A DNA stretch of 64,000 nucleotides, taken from assembly GCF_007859915.1 (NCBI RefSeq), contig NZ_SJPM01000001.1, positions 423,502 to 487,501 on the forward strand. Direction: 5' to 3'. Positions within the stretch are counted from its first letter, which is position 1. Every line of letters begins with the position of its first letter. This DNA comes from Neorhodopirellula pilleata. Lineage in GTDB: Bacteria > Planctomycetota > Planctomycetia > Pirellulales > Pirellulaceae. The notes under the pieces were generated by a model. That model saw nothing but the letters and a program-made list of their open reading frames with translations, did not search any database and was not told where the DNA came from. Below are positions 26,911-35,286 of the stretch, one piece after another. Position numbers and translations under genes: made by a program.

Positions 26911-27036
26911 CTAGCGGGCTGTTGATTTAGTGGTATCGCGACCCCTTTTCGTTTAACGGCAAGCCGTAGGCGTCAATTGGAGGCATCGCCGACGCCTTCG
27001 GCTTGCCGTTAAACGACTAAATCAACAGACCGCTAG
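26911..27036. repeat. Composite element: family B hairpin inside outer inverted repeat
   Basis: The outer arms are CTAGCGGGCTGTTGATTTAG (26911-26930) and CTAAATCAACAGACCGCTAG (27017-27036). The inner family B arms are at 26949-26972 and 26993-27016, identical to copy 1 apart from one transition per arm. It abuts the family C element. The outer arms are also found around family A copies, so one outer shell carries different cores. Confidence 0.85.
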
Positions 27037-27165
27037 CCACGGCCTCGAAGTGTGAGCCGATGGCGCTAGCCACGGGCTTCGAAGTGTGAGCCGATGGCGC
27101 CTAGCCACGGGCCTCGAAGGGCAGAGAACATGCACAAACGCCCGCGGCTAGTGCCATCGGCTCAC
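27033..27165. repeat. Tandem and inverted GAGCCGATGGCGCTAGCCACGG repeat
   Basis: Units of about 33-35 bases containing TGTGAGCCGATGGCGC and CTAGCCACGGGC repeat at 27033-27065, 27066-27100 and partly 27101-27119. An inverted copy, GCGGCTAGTGCCATCGGCTC, lies at 27144-27163. The same segment occurs once near 26594-26618 and, diverged, near 14010. Together with the two preceding elements it fills the 26560-27236 gap. Confidence 0.75.
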
Positions 27166-27236
27166 TCAATCAACAGCCCGCAGGGGCGGTCCGACTTTCC
27201 GTTCCGAAAAATCGAGGTAGCGTGTAAGATGGGGCG

Positions 27237-28190
27237 ATGATTGAGTTCCTTCAGCAAATTTCCGTCACTTGCTTCACCACCAGCTACGCCGTCGTGCTGG
27301 TGATCGAGCTGCTCCGCGTCGCCGGTCGGATGCCCGGTCGCGGCTTGGCGGGGTTGATCATGATGGCGGTGGGTATTTTCACGCACGTCACTTACTTAAT
27401 GCTGCAGGCGACCAGTCCGGCCGGCTATTCGGTCGATCTCCCCGCCGAAATCGGACGTTTGGCGACCTGGACGGATTGGTCGCTGATGGTCGCCTTGGGT
27501 TTGGCGATCGCGTATTTCGTGCTGTACCTGCGTCGGCCCGATACGATCGTCGGTTTTTTTTTCTTGCCGACGATTCTAGGAATGATCGCGTTGGCGATGT
27601 CGGTCCGGCACCTGCCCGCATTCAACCGGGGCGAAGCGGTCGAATTTTGGCGAAACGTTCACGCGATTTCGATGGTCGTCGGATCGGCGGCGGTCCTTTT
27701 TGGATTCTTGGCCGGGGCCATGTACATGGTCCAATCGGCCCGGTTGAAACGCAAACGGGCCGGTTCAGCTTTGAGATTACCGACGCTCGAGACGCTCCAA
27801 AAACTCAACCGTCAATGCCTCGTCGTCAGTACGGTCGCCGTGGGCGTCGGTTTGATTTCGGGCGTCGTGATGAACCTGAATCGTTGGGGCGAAATACCTT
27901 GGACGAATCAAGGCATCATGTTGTCGGCAGTCTTGTTCGTGTGGCTCGCCTCGGCAACGGTCGTTGAGTTTGCCTACGCTCCAGCAAGCCACGGTCGCAA
28001 GGTCGCGTATTTGACTCTGGCCAGCTTCGGGTTCTTGGTTCTCGCGATGATCGGTGTGCTATCGACTTCCCACGGCAGCACCTCGGTCGAACCGACGAAC
28101 GAGCCGGCTACGGTTCAACCGCCCCCGAACGAATCGGCCGCGAACCGACCGGCAATCCATCATCAGTCGCTTCTGCGGAGTCCTTCATGA
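27237..28190 (+). CDS. CcsA/HemX-family integral membrane protein
   Basis: About 317 residues with eight or so hydrophobic helices. The C-terminal half carries FWRNVHAISMVVGSAAVLFGFLAGAMYM and RWGEIPWTN, which align with the CcsA/ResC/HemX cytochrome-assembly fold; histidines sit in SVRHLPAF and NVHAIS. The usual WGxxWxWD heme-handling motif is reduced to WGEIPWTN, more like HemX than like a heme exporter. Its stop overlaps the hemA start (ATGA), as for hemX-hemA in other bacteria, where HemX affects glutamyl-tRNA reductase level. The C-terminal 40 residues are a polar Pro/Asn-rich tail with no domain. Confidence 0.85.
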   Translation: MIEFLQQISVTCFTTSYAVVLVIELLRVAGRMPGRGLAGLIMMAVGIFTHVTYLMLQATSPAGYSVDLPAEIGRLATWTDWSLMVALGLAIAYFVLYLRRPDTIVGFFFLPTILGMIALAMSVRHLPAFNRGEAVEFWRNVHAISMVVGSAAVLFGFLAGAMYMVQSARLKRKRAGSALRLPTLETLQKLNRQCLVVSTVAVGVGLISGVVMNLNRWGEIPWTNQGIMLSAVLFVWLASATVVEFAYAPASHGRKVAYLTLASFGFLVLAMIGVLSTSHGSTSVEPTNEPATVQPPPNESAANRPAIHHQSLLRSPS

Positions 28191-29524
28191 CTCTGCAGAT
28201 GATCGGGTGCAGCCATCACGACACGGCCGTCGAGATCCGCGAACAGCTTTCCTTTTCCAATGAACACACTCAGTGGGCGCTCGCTCAGTTCGGCGAACGG
28301 TTTGAGGGTGCCGAGCTGGTCGTACTGTCGACGTGCAACCGTGTCGAACTATATGCCGCCGGAGGCGTCTTCGGTGTGGGAATCGGCGCGGTGGCGCAGG
28401 CGACCGGCGACGGGTCGGGAGGCCTGTCGGGCGAGAAAGCGAGACTCGCATTGAGCCGTTTCGTTAGCGAGTGTTTGGGAAAACCGCACGACTTGGTTCA
28501 AGAGCACATGACGATCCGCCAAGGCCGTGATGCGGTCGATCATCTGTTTCTCGTCGCTGCTAGTCTCGACAGTATGGTCGTCGGCGAAGCTCAAATCCTG
28601 TCGCAAGTGAAGCAGGCTTACGATCTTGCCAATGCCGCCAACGCGACCGGGCCGATCACCCACGCGGCGTTTCAAGCTTCCAATCGGGCCGCCAAACGCG
28701 TGCAAACCGAAACGACGATCCACCGACGGCGGCTCAGCGTACCCAGCGTCGCGATCGGCGAAGTCGTTCCGGAGGTGTTCGATACACTCCGTGGTAAACG
28801 CGTCGTGTTGTGTGGTGCCGGCGAAATGGCCGAAGAAACCTTGCGTTATTTGCAAGCGGGTGGCAGCGACAACCTTTGCATCGTTAACCGTGGGCTGGAA
28901 CGCGCTCACGCGTTGGCTCAACAGTTCGACGTCGAGATCCAACCGTTGACGGCGTTGCCGGAGCAGATCGTTCAAGCGGACCTTTTGATCGGGACGACGT
29001 CGTCGGAACATCCGCTCGTCGACGCCGAAACGTTCGCGCGGTTGAACGCCCGCCGCAGCGGTCGGACAATGTTGGTTTTGGATTTGGCCGTCCCGCGAGA
29101 TTTTGATCCGGTCATCGGTGATCTACCGGACGTGTTCTTGTACCAGATCGACGATCTGCGAGCGGCGTGCGACCGCAACCGTCGCGAACGCGAAAAACAA
29201 TGGCCCAAAGCCAAAAAGATTCTCGACGAAGAAGTCGAACGGTTTTTCGAATCGTTGCAACAACGGGCGACCGGTCCGGTCATCGCGCAACTTCGACGAC
29301 GCGCCGAAGAAGTCAAGACGGCCGAGCTACAACGTTTGCTCGGCAAACTTAATGGCGCGACCGATCCGGCGGTTACCAAGGAGATTGAAAAGTCATTCGA
29401 TCGGTTGACCAATAAGTTGTTGCATCCACCGATGGCGTCTCTCCGCGACGACGCCGCAGCGGGTCATTCCCGAGGATTGCTCGAGGCGCTGCGACATCTG
29501 TTTAACCTCGGCGACGAAGGCTAG
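28187..29524 (+). CDS. hemA: Glutamyl-tRNA reductase
   Basis: First step of C5 tetrapyrrole synthesis, reducing Glu-tRNA(Glu) to glutamate-1-semialdehyde. The catalytic Cys50 lies in LSTCNRVELYA. Family motifs GEAQILSQVKQAY, RVQTET and SVPSVAIGE follow, with the NADPH-binding segment RVVLCGAGEMAEETLRYL and then LDLAVPRDFDP. The C-terminal dimerisation helix ends with KLLHPP. About 445 residues, full length. The ATG at 28187 overlaps the upstream gene's stop by 4 bases, so translation is likely coupled. Confidence 0.97.
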   Translation: MTLQMIGCSHHDTAVEIREQLSFSNEHTQWALAQFGERFEGAELVVLSTCNRVELYAAGGVFGVGIGAVAQATGDGSGGLSGEKARLALSRFVSECLGKPHDLVQEHMTIRQGRDAVDHLFLVAASLDSMVVGEAQILSQVKQAYDLANAANATGPITHAAFQASNRAAKRVQTETTIHRRRLSVPSVAIGEVVPEVFDTLRGKRVVLCGAGEMAEETLRYLQAGGSDNLCIVNRGLERAHALAQQFDVEIQPLTALPEQIVQADLLIGTTSSEHPLVDAETFARLNARRSGRTMLVLDLAVPRDFDPVIGDLPDVFLYQIDDLRAACDRNRREREKQWPKAKKILDEEVERFFESLQQRATGPVIAQLRRRAEEVKTAELQRLLGKLNGATDPAVTKEIEKSFDRLTNKLLHPPMASLRDDAAAGHSRGLLEALRHLFNLGDEG

Positions 29525-29561
29525 GCGATAGGGCTTTACTTCCACGCGTCACCTCTTCAAA

Positions 29562-29629
29562 ACGGTGAGCGAGGGATTCCTCGCTCTTAATCGACTACGA
29601 TGAATCCCTCGCTCACGCGTCGGGTTACG
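29562..29629. repeat. Dispersed palindromic element, family A, copy 2
   Basis: The right arm ATCCCTCGCTCACGCG...GGGTTACG (29604-29629) is intact. The left arm keeps only GTGAGCGAGGGAT and is degenerate beyond it. It is followed by TTAAACCAACAGCCCGCTAA (29631-29650), the outer motif, which reaches the 3' end of the next minus-strand gene: that gene's stop codon and last few bases lie in the repeat. Confidence 0.8.
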
Positions 29630-29646
29630 ATTAAACCAACAGCCCG

Positions 29647-30597
29647 CTAAGGTTCCGGCTTCTTATAGTAACGACTTAGGTCGAATTCCTGACGCTGTTC
29701 TTGCTCCATGAGCTTGATTCGGGATTCCAATCGTTCCATCCGACGCAGTAGCGCCGGGATCGTATCCCGATCGGTCTTGGGTTTGACCGGTCGTGGAACC
29801 TTGGGGTAACCCAAGTGACGTTGCATGGCACCGAACAGATAGACCGGATCCTTACGACGGTTCGCTAGCGCGATACTGCCTTCCTTCTCGCCGAACAAGA
29901 ACGGTCCCTTGCCGGTCGATTCGAGTCGCTGGGCGATCAGCCGTCGTCGATACTCTTCGCTCGCCAAAAAAATCAGATCGGCGATGTCAACCAAGCCAAC
30001 CTCATCACGCAGACGATTCAGCCAATTCGACCATGCGTCGTCATAAACAGGATCAGCGGCCATCGCTTTCATTCCAGTCGGATAGCCGAGACGGTTTCGA
30101 GAAATGCATTCGAACTGAAAGAAAAAGAAGCCGCTGCGTCCGCGTTGCCGGAGTGATTCTTCACTCGCGGGCGCACCAACGCGAGCAGTCGTTAATGAAC
30201 CGTCTGGCGATGATGACATCCCGGGGATCTCTTGTGCCGCATTCGATGCCTGTGCTTCCAATCCGGCGGTGTAGTTGGTCCGGATCTGTGCGTCCGCGTG
30301 GAGGATCTGCAACGCAACATCGATCGAGAATCGGCCCGTTTCTTTTTCGGACTCTTCGACCAAGAAGGTTTGAAAAGGAGCGAAGTAGTGCGACAACTTC
30401 GCCATCGCTCGGCCCATCAAACCGGAATGCTTCAGCTCGGTCAGCATGAAGTCGATCGCCATCGGCAGACGAGTCGTCGCCAGCAACTCATGTTGAAGTT
30501 GCTTCAGCAATTCCTGCATCGGTGTCTGTTCAGCGATGCGTTCACGCAGCAGACCGAATAGATAAGCCTGTTCAACGTATTCGGCGTGGGAGAGCAT
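29647..30597 (-). CDS. Conserved-looking hypothetical protein (316 residues)
   Basis: The start at 30597 (MLSHAEYVEQAYLFGLL) is the only reasonable one: further upstream the frame runs through heptanucleotide repeats that would encode SSLFTLH repeats. The body is alpha-helical and soluble, with no signal peptide. Visible segments are QELLKQLQHELLATTRLPMA, ELKHSGLMGRAMAKLSHYF and EVGLVDIADLIFLASEEY. A short Ser/Gly linker lies near residues 127-145 and a charged coiled-coil-like end RRMERLESRIKLMEQEQRQEF near 286-306. I do not recognise the family. The repeat array sits 3 bases from the start codon, an arrangement also found at the pyrophosphorylase gene. Confidence 0.75.
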   Translation of the reverse strand: MLSHAEYVEQAYLFGLLRERIAEQTPMQELLKQLQHELLATTRLPMAIDFMLTELKHSGLMGRAMAKLSHYFAPFQTFLVEESEKETGRFSIDVALQILHADAQIRTNYTAGLEAQASNAAQEIPGMSSSPDGSLTTARVGAPASEESLRQRGRSGFFFFQFECISRNRLGYPTGMKAMAADPVYDDAWSNWLNRLRDEVGLVDIADLIFLASEEYRRRLIAQRLESTGKGPFLFGEKEGSIALANRRKDPVYLFGAMQRHLGYPKVPRPVKPKTDRDTIPALLRRMERLESRIKLMEQEQRQEFDLSRYYKKPEP

Positions 30598-30599
30598 GG

Positions 30600-30732
30600 A
30601 GATTGGAGATTGAAGATTGAAGATTGAAGATTGAAGATTGAAGATTGAAGATTGAAGAGTGAAGAGTGAAGAGTGAAGAGTGAAGAGTGAAGAGTGAAGA
30701 GTGAAGAGTGAAGAGTGAAGAGTGAAGAGTAG
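30600..30732. repeat. Heptanucleotide tandem array 1 (AGATTGA / AGAGTGA)
   Basis: One AGATTGG followed by seven AGATTGA, ten AGAGTGA and a final AGAGTAG unit, each exactly 7 bases. The array begins 2 bases upstream of the start codon of the gene ending at 29647. Read on the minus strand it contains no stop codon in any frame, so three copies encode a 7-residue repeat. A similar array is at 39480-39591. Confidence 0.95.
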
Positions 30733-30765
30733 GCTGGGTCGCAGCCGCTTCGGCGGAGACCCGGC
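30733..30765. repeat. GCTGGGTC/GACCCGGC hairpin, copy 2
   Basis: Arms at 30733-30740 and 30758-30765 match the hairpin at 8558-8587, with an additional inner CCGCTTCGGCGG stem. It lies between two heptanucleotide arrays. Confidence 0.75.
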
Positions 30766-30767
30766 AA

Positions 30768-30850
30768 CCACTCACCACTCACCACTCACCACTCGCCACT
30801 CGCCACTCGCCACTCGCCACTCGCTACTCGCTACTCGCTACTCGCTACTC
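30768..30850. repeat. Heptanucleotide tandem array 2 (CCACTCA / CCACTCG / CTACTCG)
   Basis: Successive 7-base units on the pattern C-C-A-C-T-C-R shift by single substitutions along the array (three CCACTCA, about four CCACTCG, about four CTACTCG). The array covers the last codons and the stop of the UvrC-like gene, whose final residues RVASSE are repeat-encoded. Confidence 0.9.
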
Positions 30851-32237
30851 TCGACAAATGTCGGTACTTTCGGCCGGCGGAATCGGGGGCGAACGTTTGT
30901 TTGAGCTCTTGGCGATGCTTGCGGAACCAGGAGGCGACGACGGAAATCGTGTGGGGGTGTTCGCTGGCGAAGGTGGTTTGTCGCGGGCCCAGTTGGCCGC
31001 CCCAGATTTGGAGAAGCGGTTTGAGTTCGCGGTAGTCTTGCGGTCCCGTCGGGGCTGCGGCCACATCGACGACCTCACCACGACGAATCAAATACCAGAT
31101 CGACCGACCATCATAACCTTTGGCTGCGTAGACGAACGAATAAGTTTGCCGGGCGTCAGCCAAATGGGTTAACTTTCGCAGCGCGTAATTGAGCGATTTG
31201 AGCGTATCGCGAGCCCGTCCGGCTAGTTCGTATTGCTGATTCGCGGAGGCGAGCTGCATTGTCTCTTGGGTCGCGATCAGCGGCTCATCGTTAAACCCGT
31301 CGATGAAACTTTGGGCGGCGTTGACCCGTTCGAGATATTCGGCTCGGGTACAAGCCGCTGCGCAGGGCCCCAGGCACGTCCCGATTTCCAATCGCAGGCA
31401 TCCTGGACGCGGTTGCAGGTCAAACAACGACATCTGTTCGGAGTACTGAAACACGGTTTTCTGGCTGCAATCACGCAGCCGAAAAGTCTTATTGAGTGCA
31501 TCGACGACGCGGCTCATGCGGGCAACGCCGTAGAACGGACCTTCCACGGCGACGCAATCCGTTGTCGGTGGCGACGAAGCGACAAAAAAAGTTTCGGCCG
31601 GTTTGCGTCCCAAGCACAAATAAACCGGTCGCTGTCGTTGTGGGACCCCCTGAACGTTGAATCGAGGCGTCCACCGACGGATCAGGTCGAGTTCGCGAAG
31701 TTGGGCGGCGAAGTCGCTCGGTTGCGTTTCCCACTGGATCGCACGAGTGTGCTCGATGATCCGCCCCGCTTTTTCTCGCTGGGACGAGTCGCTGAAATAG
31801 CTCATCAGTCGATGACGCAACGAGCGGCTCTTACCCACATAGATCAACTCGCCGGTGCGATCGAACATGCCATAGACCCCAGGCACGGGTGGGCAAAGCG
31901 AATTGACTTGGTCATGCAATTCACGGCGACGGACTCCCCCAACGATCTCGCTCGGGCGGGCCGTGTTGGAGGCCGGGGTGCCGGCCACCCGATCGACATC
32001 GACGGACGTTTGATAAGGATCAAACGGATTGGCACCGAACCCGCCTCCGGCACAGGGATTGACCTTCTTAATCCGTTTCGTTGACTTGGCACCGGCCGGA
32101 CGCACCGTAAGCACGGCGTTTGAACCAATCCGATACCCGGGCGTCGCTTCGCCGACAGCCCCGTCCGAATCCGCGAGACGAGCGAACAGGGGAGCCTCCG
32201 GTGGCGGGGCCTTCCTCGAACGTGTTCGTTTGATCAT
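30831..32237 (-). CDS. UvrC/Cho-like GIY-YIG endonuclease
   Basis: The GIY-YIG core is at about 118-150: PGVYGMFDRTG and IYVGKSRSLRHRL (GVY...YVG variant). A UvrC-type Cys cluster follows (RPGCLRLEIGTCLGPCAAACTRAEY), then a UvrB-binding-like helical hairpin (IATQETMQLASANQQYELAGRARDTL). About 468 residues. The C-terminal RNase H-like nuclease and HhH domains of true UvrC are absent, so it resembles Cho, the second 3' incision nuclease, rather than UvrC. A 110-residue basic, low-complexity N-terminus is extra. Its last residues and stop codon lie in a heptanucleotide array, so C-terminal length may vary between strains. Confidence 0.85.
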   Translation of the reverse strand: MIKRTRSRKAPPPEAPLFARLADSDGAVGEATPGYRIGSNAVLTVRPAGAKSTKRIKKVNPCAGGGFGANPFDPYQTSVDVDRVAGTPASNTARPSEIVGGVRRRELHDQVNSLCPPVPGVYGMFDRTGELIYVGKSRSLRHRLMSYFSDSSQREKAGRIIEHTRAIQWETQPSDFAAQLRELDLIRRWTPRFNVQGVPQRQRPVYLCLGRKPAETFFVASSPPTTDCVAVEGPFYGVARMSRVVDALNKTFRLRDCSQKTVFQYSEQMSLFDLQPRPGCLRLEIGTCLGPCAAACTRAEYLERVNAAQSFIDGFNDEPLIATQETMQLASANQQYELAGRARDTLKSLNYALRKLTHLADARQTYSFVYAAKGYDGRSIWYLIRRGEVVDVAAAPTGPQDYRELKPLLQIWGGQLGPRQTTFASEHPHTISVVASWFRKHRQELKQTFAPDSAGRKYRHLSRVASSE

Positions 32238-32482
32238 CCGTGAACTTTCCCTTCCTGAGACATCGAAGTCGGCCGATGCGATCCCGCCCGATCAGCCGAC
32301 GTTCTCGCTTTTCCAGCGACGGCTGATTCAACGAGCCGTCTATGGCACTGCAGACGCGACCAGTATGTCGCACATGTCGCAGCTTACCAAGCGGAATTTC
32401 CTCAGGGGACTTCTCGGGAAGCGTTTTTTTTCGTCTAATAGACGTTTGACCTTCCCCGCTTCCACGAGTGTTCTGAGACCCT

Positions 32483-32926
32483 ATGGCCACCGAGCAGACA
32501 GACGACGCCGAACAAGAAGACCCCGCTGCCGATATCGTTCTCCAATACAGCAAAGAGGACGTCGATGAGCATGGATTCACGTCCGTTTGGAACATCGCTG
32601 CGGCTACTTGCGACAATGACACGAATCGGACCCGCGACATGGCAGGTCGTATTTTGGGGTTTTTGTGCAAGAAAGAGTACGAACACATCGTCATTAGCTC
32701 GACCGACGCGACCTATTTGGACGAGTGGTTCGAGCGAGAAAAGGCGATCCTGTACAACTGGAAGGCCGATTCGGAGACGACCGACGCGATCACCCAACAC
32801 GCGATGGTGCCCGCCGCATCAATGATTAGCTTTCTGAAACGCGAAAAGTTCAAGCCGAACGCCAACTATAGCCCCCGCCGGGCCGATCGGGTTGCTTGGT
32901 TCCAAGAAAAATGGGGCGTGGGCTGA
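32483..32926 (+). CDS. Hypothetical acidic protein (147 residues)
   Basis: ATG at 32483. The first 20 residues are very acidic (TEQTDDAEQEDPAAD). The rest is a compact soluble fold with DNDTNRTRDMAGRILGFLCK, WFEREKAILYNWKADSE and a basic end NANYSPRRADRVAWFQEKWG. No signal peptide or known domain is recognised. It ends 3 bases before the TTG start of the DUF4272 gene on the same strand, so the two are probably translated from one message. The 245-base gap upstream holds only a T8-run near 32425-32433. Confidence 0.75.
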   Translation: MATEQTDDAEQEDPAADIVLQYSKEDVDEHGFTSVWNIAAATCDNDTNRTRDMAGRILGFLCKKEYEHIVISSTDATYLDEWFEREKAILYNWKADSETTDAITQHAMVPAASMISFLKREKFKPNANYSPRRADRVAWFQEKWGVG

Positions 32927-32929
32927 GCC

Positions 32930-33964
32930 TTGCTGTTCGCGTTGGCGACGATTGATTCCGCCGCTCCGCCCGATGCCGCTGGTGTTTGGGCGGACGTCGA
33001 TCGTCAAACCGTGTTGCCTCTTCTAGCTTGGCTGGATTGCCTCGCACCTCACGCTCATCCGCTCGCGGTGCCGCTACGACGCCATTGGCTGCGAACGCGA
33101 CGGATCGTCCAGGTCGACCCAGATTCGTGCGGCGATGCCGCCGGTCAGGCTTGGCTGCAGTGGGCGTGGCGAGCCAACGCCATCTGGGTTTCCGAGAATG
33201 GACGCGTGCTGTCCGATCCAGCCCGTCTTGCATTGCTCGATCGTGATTTGATCGATGATCTCCTGGTCACCCATCCTGACGCCGTAATCCCGGCCCCGAA
33301 AGACGCACGTCAACGACAAGCGGAAGTCGCTGCGGAACTTCGCAACCGGATGGTCGATCCGATCGAGGGGGCAATCCCGGTCCCTGGGGTGGATGAAGTC
33401 GCACCGAGGTCGGCAAAAGAGACCGCCGAACGAATCTTGGCGTTGTTTGTGGTTGCGACGCGGGCCGAATCCATTCTCAACGGCCATCCCCTCGATGTCG
33501 AGCGGATGCGAGTTCGGTGTCCGCTCGGTTTTGACGCATTGTCACCTGACGAGCGGGCTTTTTTCGCATCACCCAGCCCGCCCGCCGACGCATTTGTGTG
33601 GCGATACGAGTCGTTGATGTGTCTGCAGTGGGCGCTGGACATGCAATTCGAACTACCCTGGCCGGACGAGCATGCGGATCTCACTGCGGTGACTCGGTTG
33701 ATGGTCGACTTGCCGGATCAAACGATCATCGAGCACTCGCGATTACGTTCGCTCGAAGAGCTACTCAAGGAAGCCGAACGCCACCAACAACTTTACTTCG
33801 CCGTCGCGTCCGCTCAATCCCAGGGCCAAGAGATCCCCGCCGGGATTGATCCCGGCGTAGTGTGTGAGCGACTGATCGCACTATCGTGGCTGTTGGACTT
33901 GCCGATGGCTTCGAGTTGGGACGAAGCCATCAAGTGGGTCGACAACGGGCTAACTCACTCGTGA
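32930..33964 (+). CDS. DUF4272-domain protein
   Basis: The start is a TTG at 32930 immediately after the preceding gene's TGA; no better start is visible. The C-terminal half (about 150-320) shows the DUF4272 pattern: ETAERILALFVVATRAE, DERAFFASPSPP, WRYESLMCLQWALDMQFELPWP, and the late RLIALSWLLDLP...SWDEA. The N-terminal 130 residues are unassigned. About 344 residues, soluble. The function of DUF4272 is unknown. The 3' end overlaps the convergent ABC permease gene by 10 bases. Confidence 0.75.
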   Translation: MLFALATIDSAAPPDAAGVWADVDRQTVLPLLAWLDCLAPHAHPLAVPLRRHWLRTRRIVQVDPDSCGDAAGQAWLQWAWRANAIWVSENGRVLSDPARLALLDRDLIDDLLVTHPDAVIPAPKDARQRQAEVAAELRNRMVDPIEGAIPVPGVDEVAPRSAKETAERILALFVVATRAESILNGHPLDVERMRVRCPLGFDALSPDERAFFASPSPPADAFVWRYESLMCLQWALDMQFELPWPDEHADLTAVTRLMVDLPDQTIIEHSRLRSLEELLKEAERHQQLYFAVASAQSQGQEIPAGIDPGVVCERLIALSWLLDLPMASSWDEAIKWVDNGLTHS

Positions 33965-35286
33965 CGCAGGGCGTCGATCGGATTCATCTTGGCGGCTCGG
34001 ATCGCCGGGTACAATCCGCTGATCAAACCGACCGCGACGGCGATGAACACCGCCAACGGAATGGTCTCGTAAACGATCGCCGGCTGTGAGTCGCGGATCG
34101 CACTGGGCAATGCGGCGAACTGATCCGGAAAGCTGCGATTGATTACGAAGATCGCCGCCCGATACATCGGCGGCCCCAGGAATCCCAAAACGATCCCGAG
34201 CGCCGCGCCGGCGAACGACAGTAAGATCGTCTCGACCAAGAACTGTCGCACGATATCTCGCCGCTTGGCCCCGAGGGCGCGGCGGATGCCGATCTCTCGG
34301 GTCCGCTCGGTTACGCTTGCGAGCATGATGTTCATGATCCCGATGCCGCCGACCAATAGCGAGATGCAGGCGATCAGGATCCCGATACCGAGAAACATCA
34401 AACGCAAATTCCGAGCTTGTTCGAGCAACTCCAACGGCACGACGACCGCAATGTCACCCAGCGTCGCATGCTTGGGTCCGAGCATGCTTTCGATCACCTT
34501 GGCCGTCGTCTTCACTTGGCTGACCCGCTGGACCTGCATCGTGATCTGGTTCAGCTCCATGATTTCAATTTGGAACTGACCACTTCCCCGAGTCACGATG
34601 GTGTCGCCGATGCGGGCCTGCATCGTTTCGATCGGGATATAAACGTCTTTGGAAAAGTCTTGCGAGTCGAGTGATCCGCCGATCGCGGCGGACGGATTGC
34701 GAGATTCCAAGACGCCGACGATTCGGTAGTAATCGGTATGCTCGGGCACGTAGATCTGTTTGCCGATCGGGTCTTCGTAGGGAAACAGCTCGTCGGCCAC
34801 TTCCGCTGAGATCACGCAAACATTCTTGAGTTGCAGACCGTCCGCGTCACTGAGGAACCGACCACCGCGACGACGGATCTTGAGCTTGTTGACGTCCGCG
34901 TAGGCAGGAGTGCTGCCGACCAAGCGTCCCGAAACCAACTTGTCACCGTGAGTGAATTGGCGTTTGATTTCGCGAATCGGCACGGCTTGCTGGATCGTCG
35001 GCAACGTCGCGATGATGTTCTCCACTTCGCTGCGTTTGAGTCCGTACTGCGACGCTTGCATTCCCGCCATCTTTTCGTCCGGCGGCTTAATGCTGCGGAC
35101 AATGATCGTGGTCGCACCGAGCGATTCGATTTGTTTCTGAACTTGGTTGCTCGCGCCTTGGCTGACGGCTGTTAAGACGATTACCGCCCACACTCCGATC
35201 AAGATACCGAGCATCGTCAGCCCGGTGCGCAGCGGGTGCAACGTCAAGCTTTTGACGCCGAGCGTCAATGTTCGCAGCCACATCAT
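33955..35286 (-). CDS. MacB-like ABC transporter permease (FtsX family)
   Basis: Typical MacB/LolC-type permease. Helix 1 lies within LRTGLTMLGILIGVWAVIVLTAV. A long periplasmic MacB_PCD domain follows (about 50-300). Three more helices sit in the FtsX domain (RLMFLGIGILIACISLLVGGIGIMNIML, then ERTREIGIRRALGAKRRDIVRQFL, a signature, and a final helix near IPLAVFIAVAVGLISGLYPA). About 443 residues. The start at 35286 shares its A with the ATPase stop (TGATG); a second ATG follows directly. It forms an exporter or mechanotransmission complex with the next two genes. Confidence 0.95.
   Translation of the reverse strand: MMWLRTLTLGVKSLTLHPLRTGLTMLGILIGVWAVIVLTAVSQGASNQVQKQIESLGATTIIVRSIKPPDEKMAGMQASQYGLKRSEVENIIATLPTIQQAVPIREIKRQFTHGDKLVSGRLVGSTPAYADVNKLKIRRRGGRFLSDADGLQLKNVCVISAEVADELFPYEDPIGKQIYVPEHTDYYRIVGVLESRNPSAAIGGSLDSQDFSKDVYIPIETMQARIGDTIVTRGSGQFQIEIMELNQITMQVQRVSQVKTTAKVIESMLGPKHATLGDIAVVVPLELLEQARNLRLMFLGIGILIACISLLVGGIGIMNIMLASVTERTREIGIRRALGAKRRDIVRQFLVETILLSFAGAALGIVLGFLGPPMYRAAIFVINRSFPDQFAALPSAIRDSQPAIVYETIPLAVFIAVAVGLISGLYPAIRAAKMNPIDALRHE

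Noticed and set aside
30597..30771. N-terminal extension of the 29647-30597 protein through SSLFTLH repeats
   Set aside because: The extension is purely repeat-encoded, and the same peptide appears upstream of an unrelated gene at 39477, so it is not part of the family.
30600..30850. Possible CRISPR array
   Set aside because: Units are 7 bases with no spacers; this is a simple tandem repeat with a hairpin in the middle.
31233..32084. 283-residue open frame on the plus strand
   Set aside because: Antisense to the UvrC/Cho-like gene, which has clear GIY-YIG motifs.
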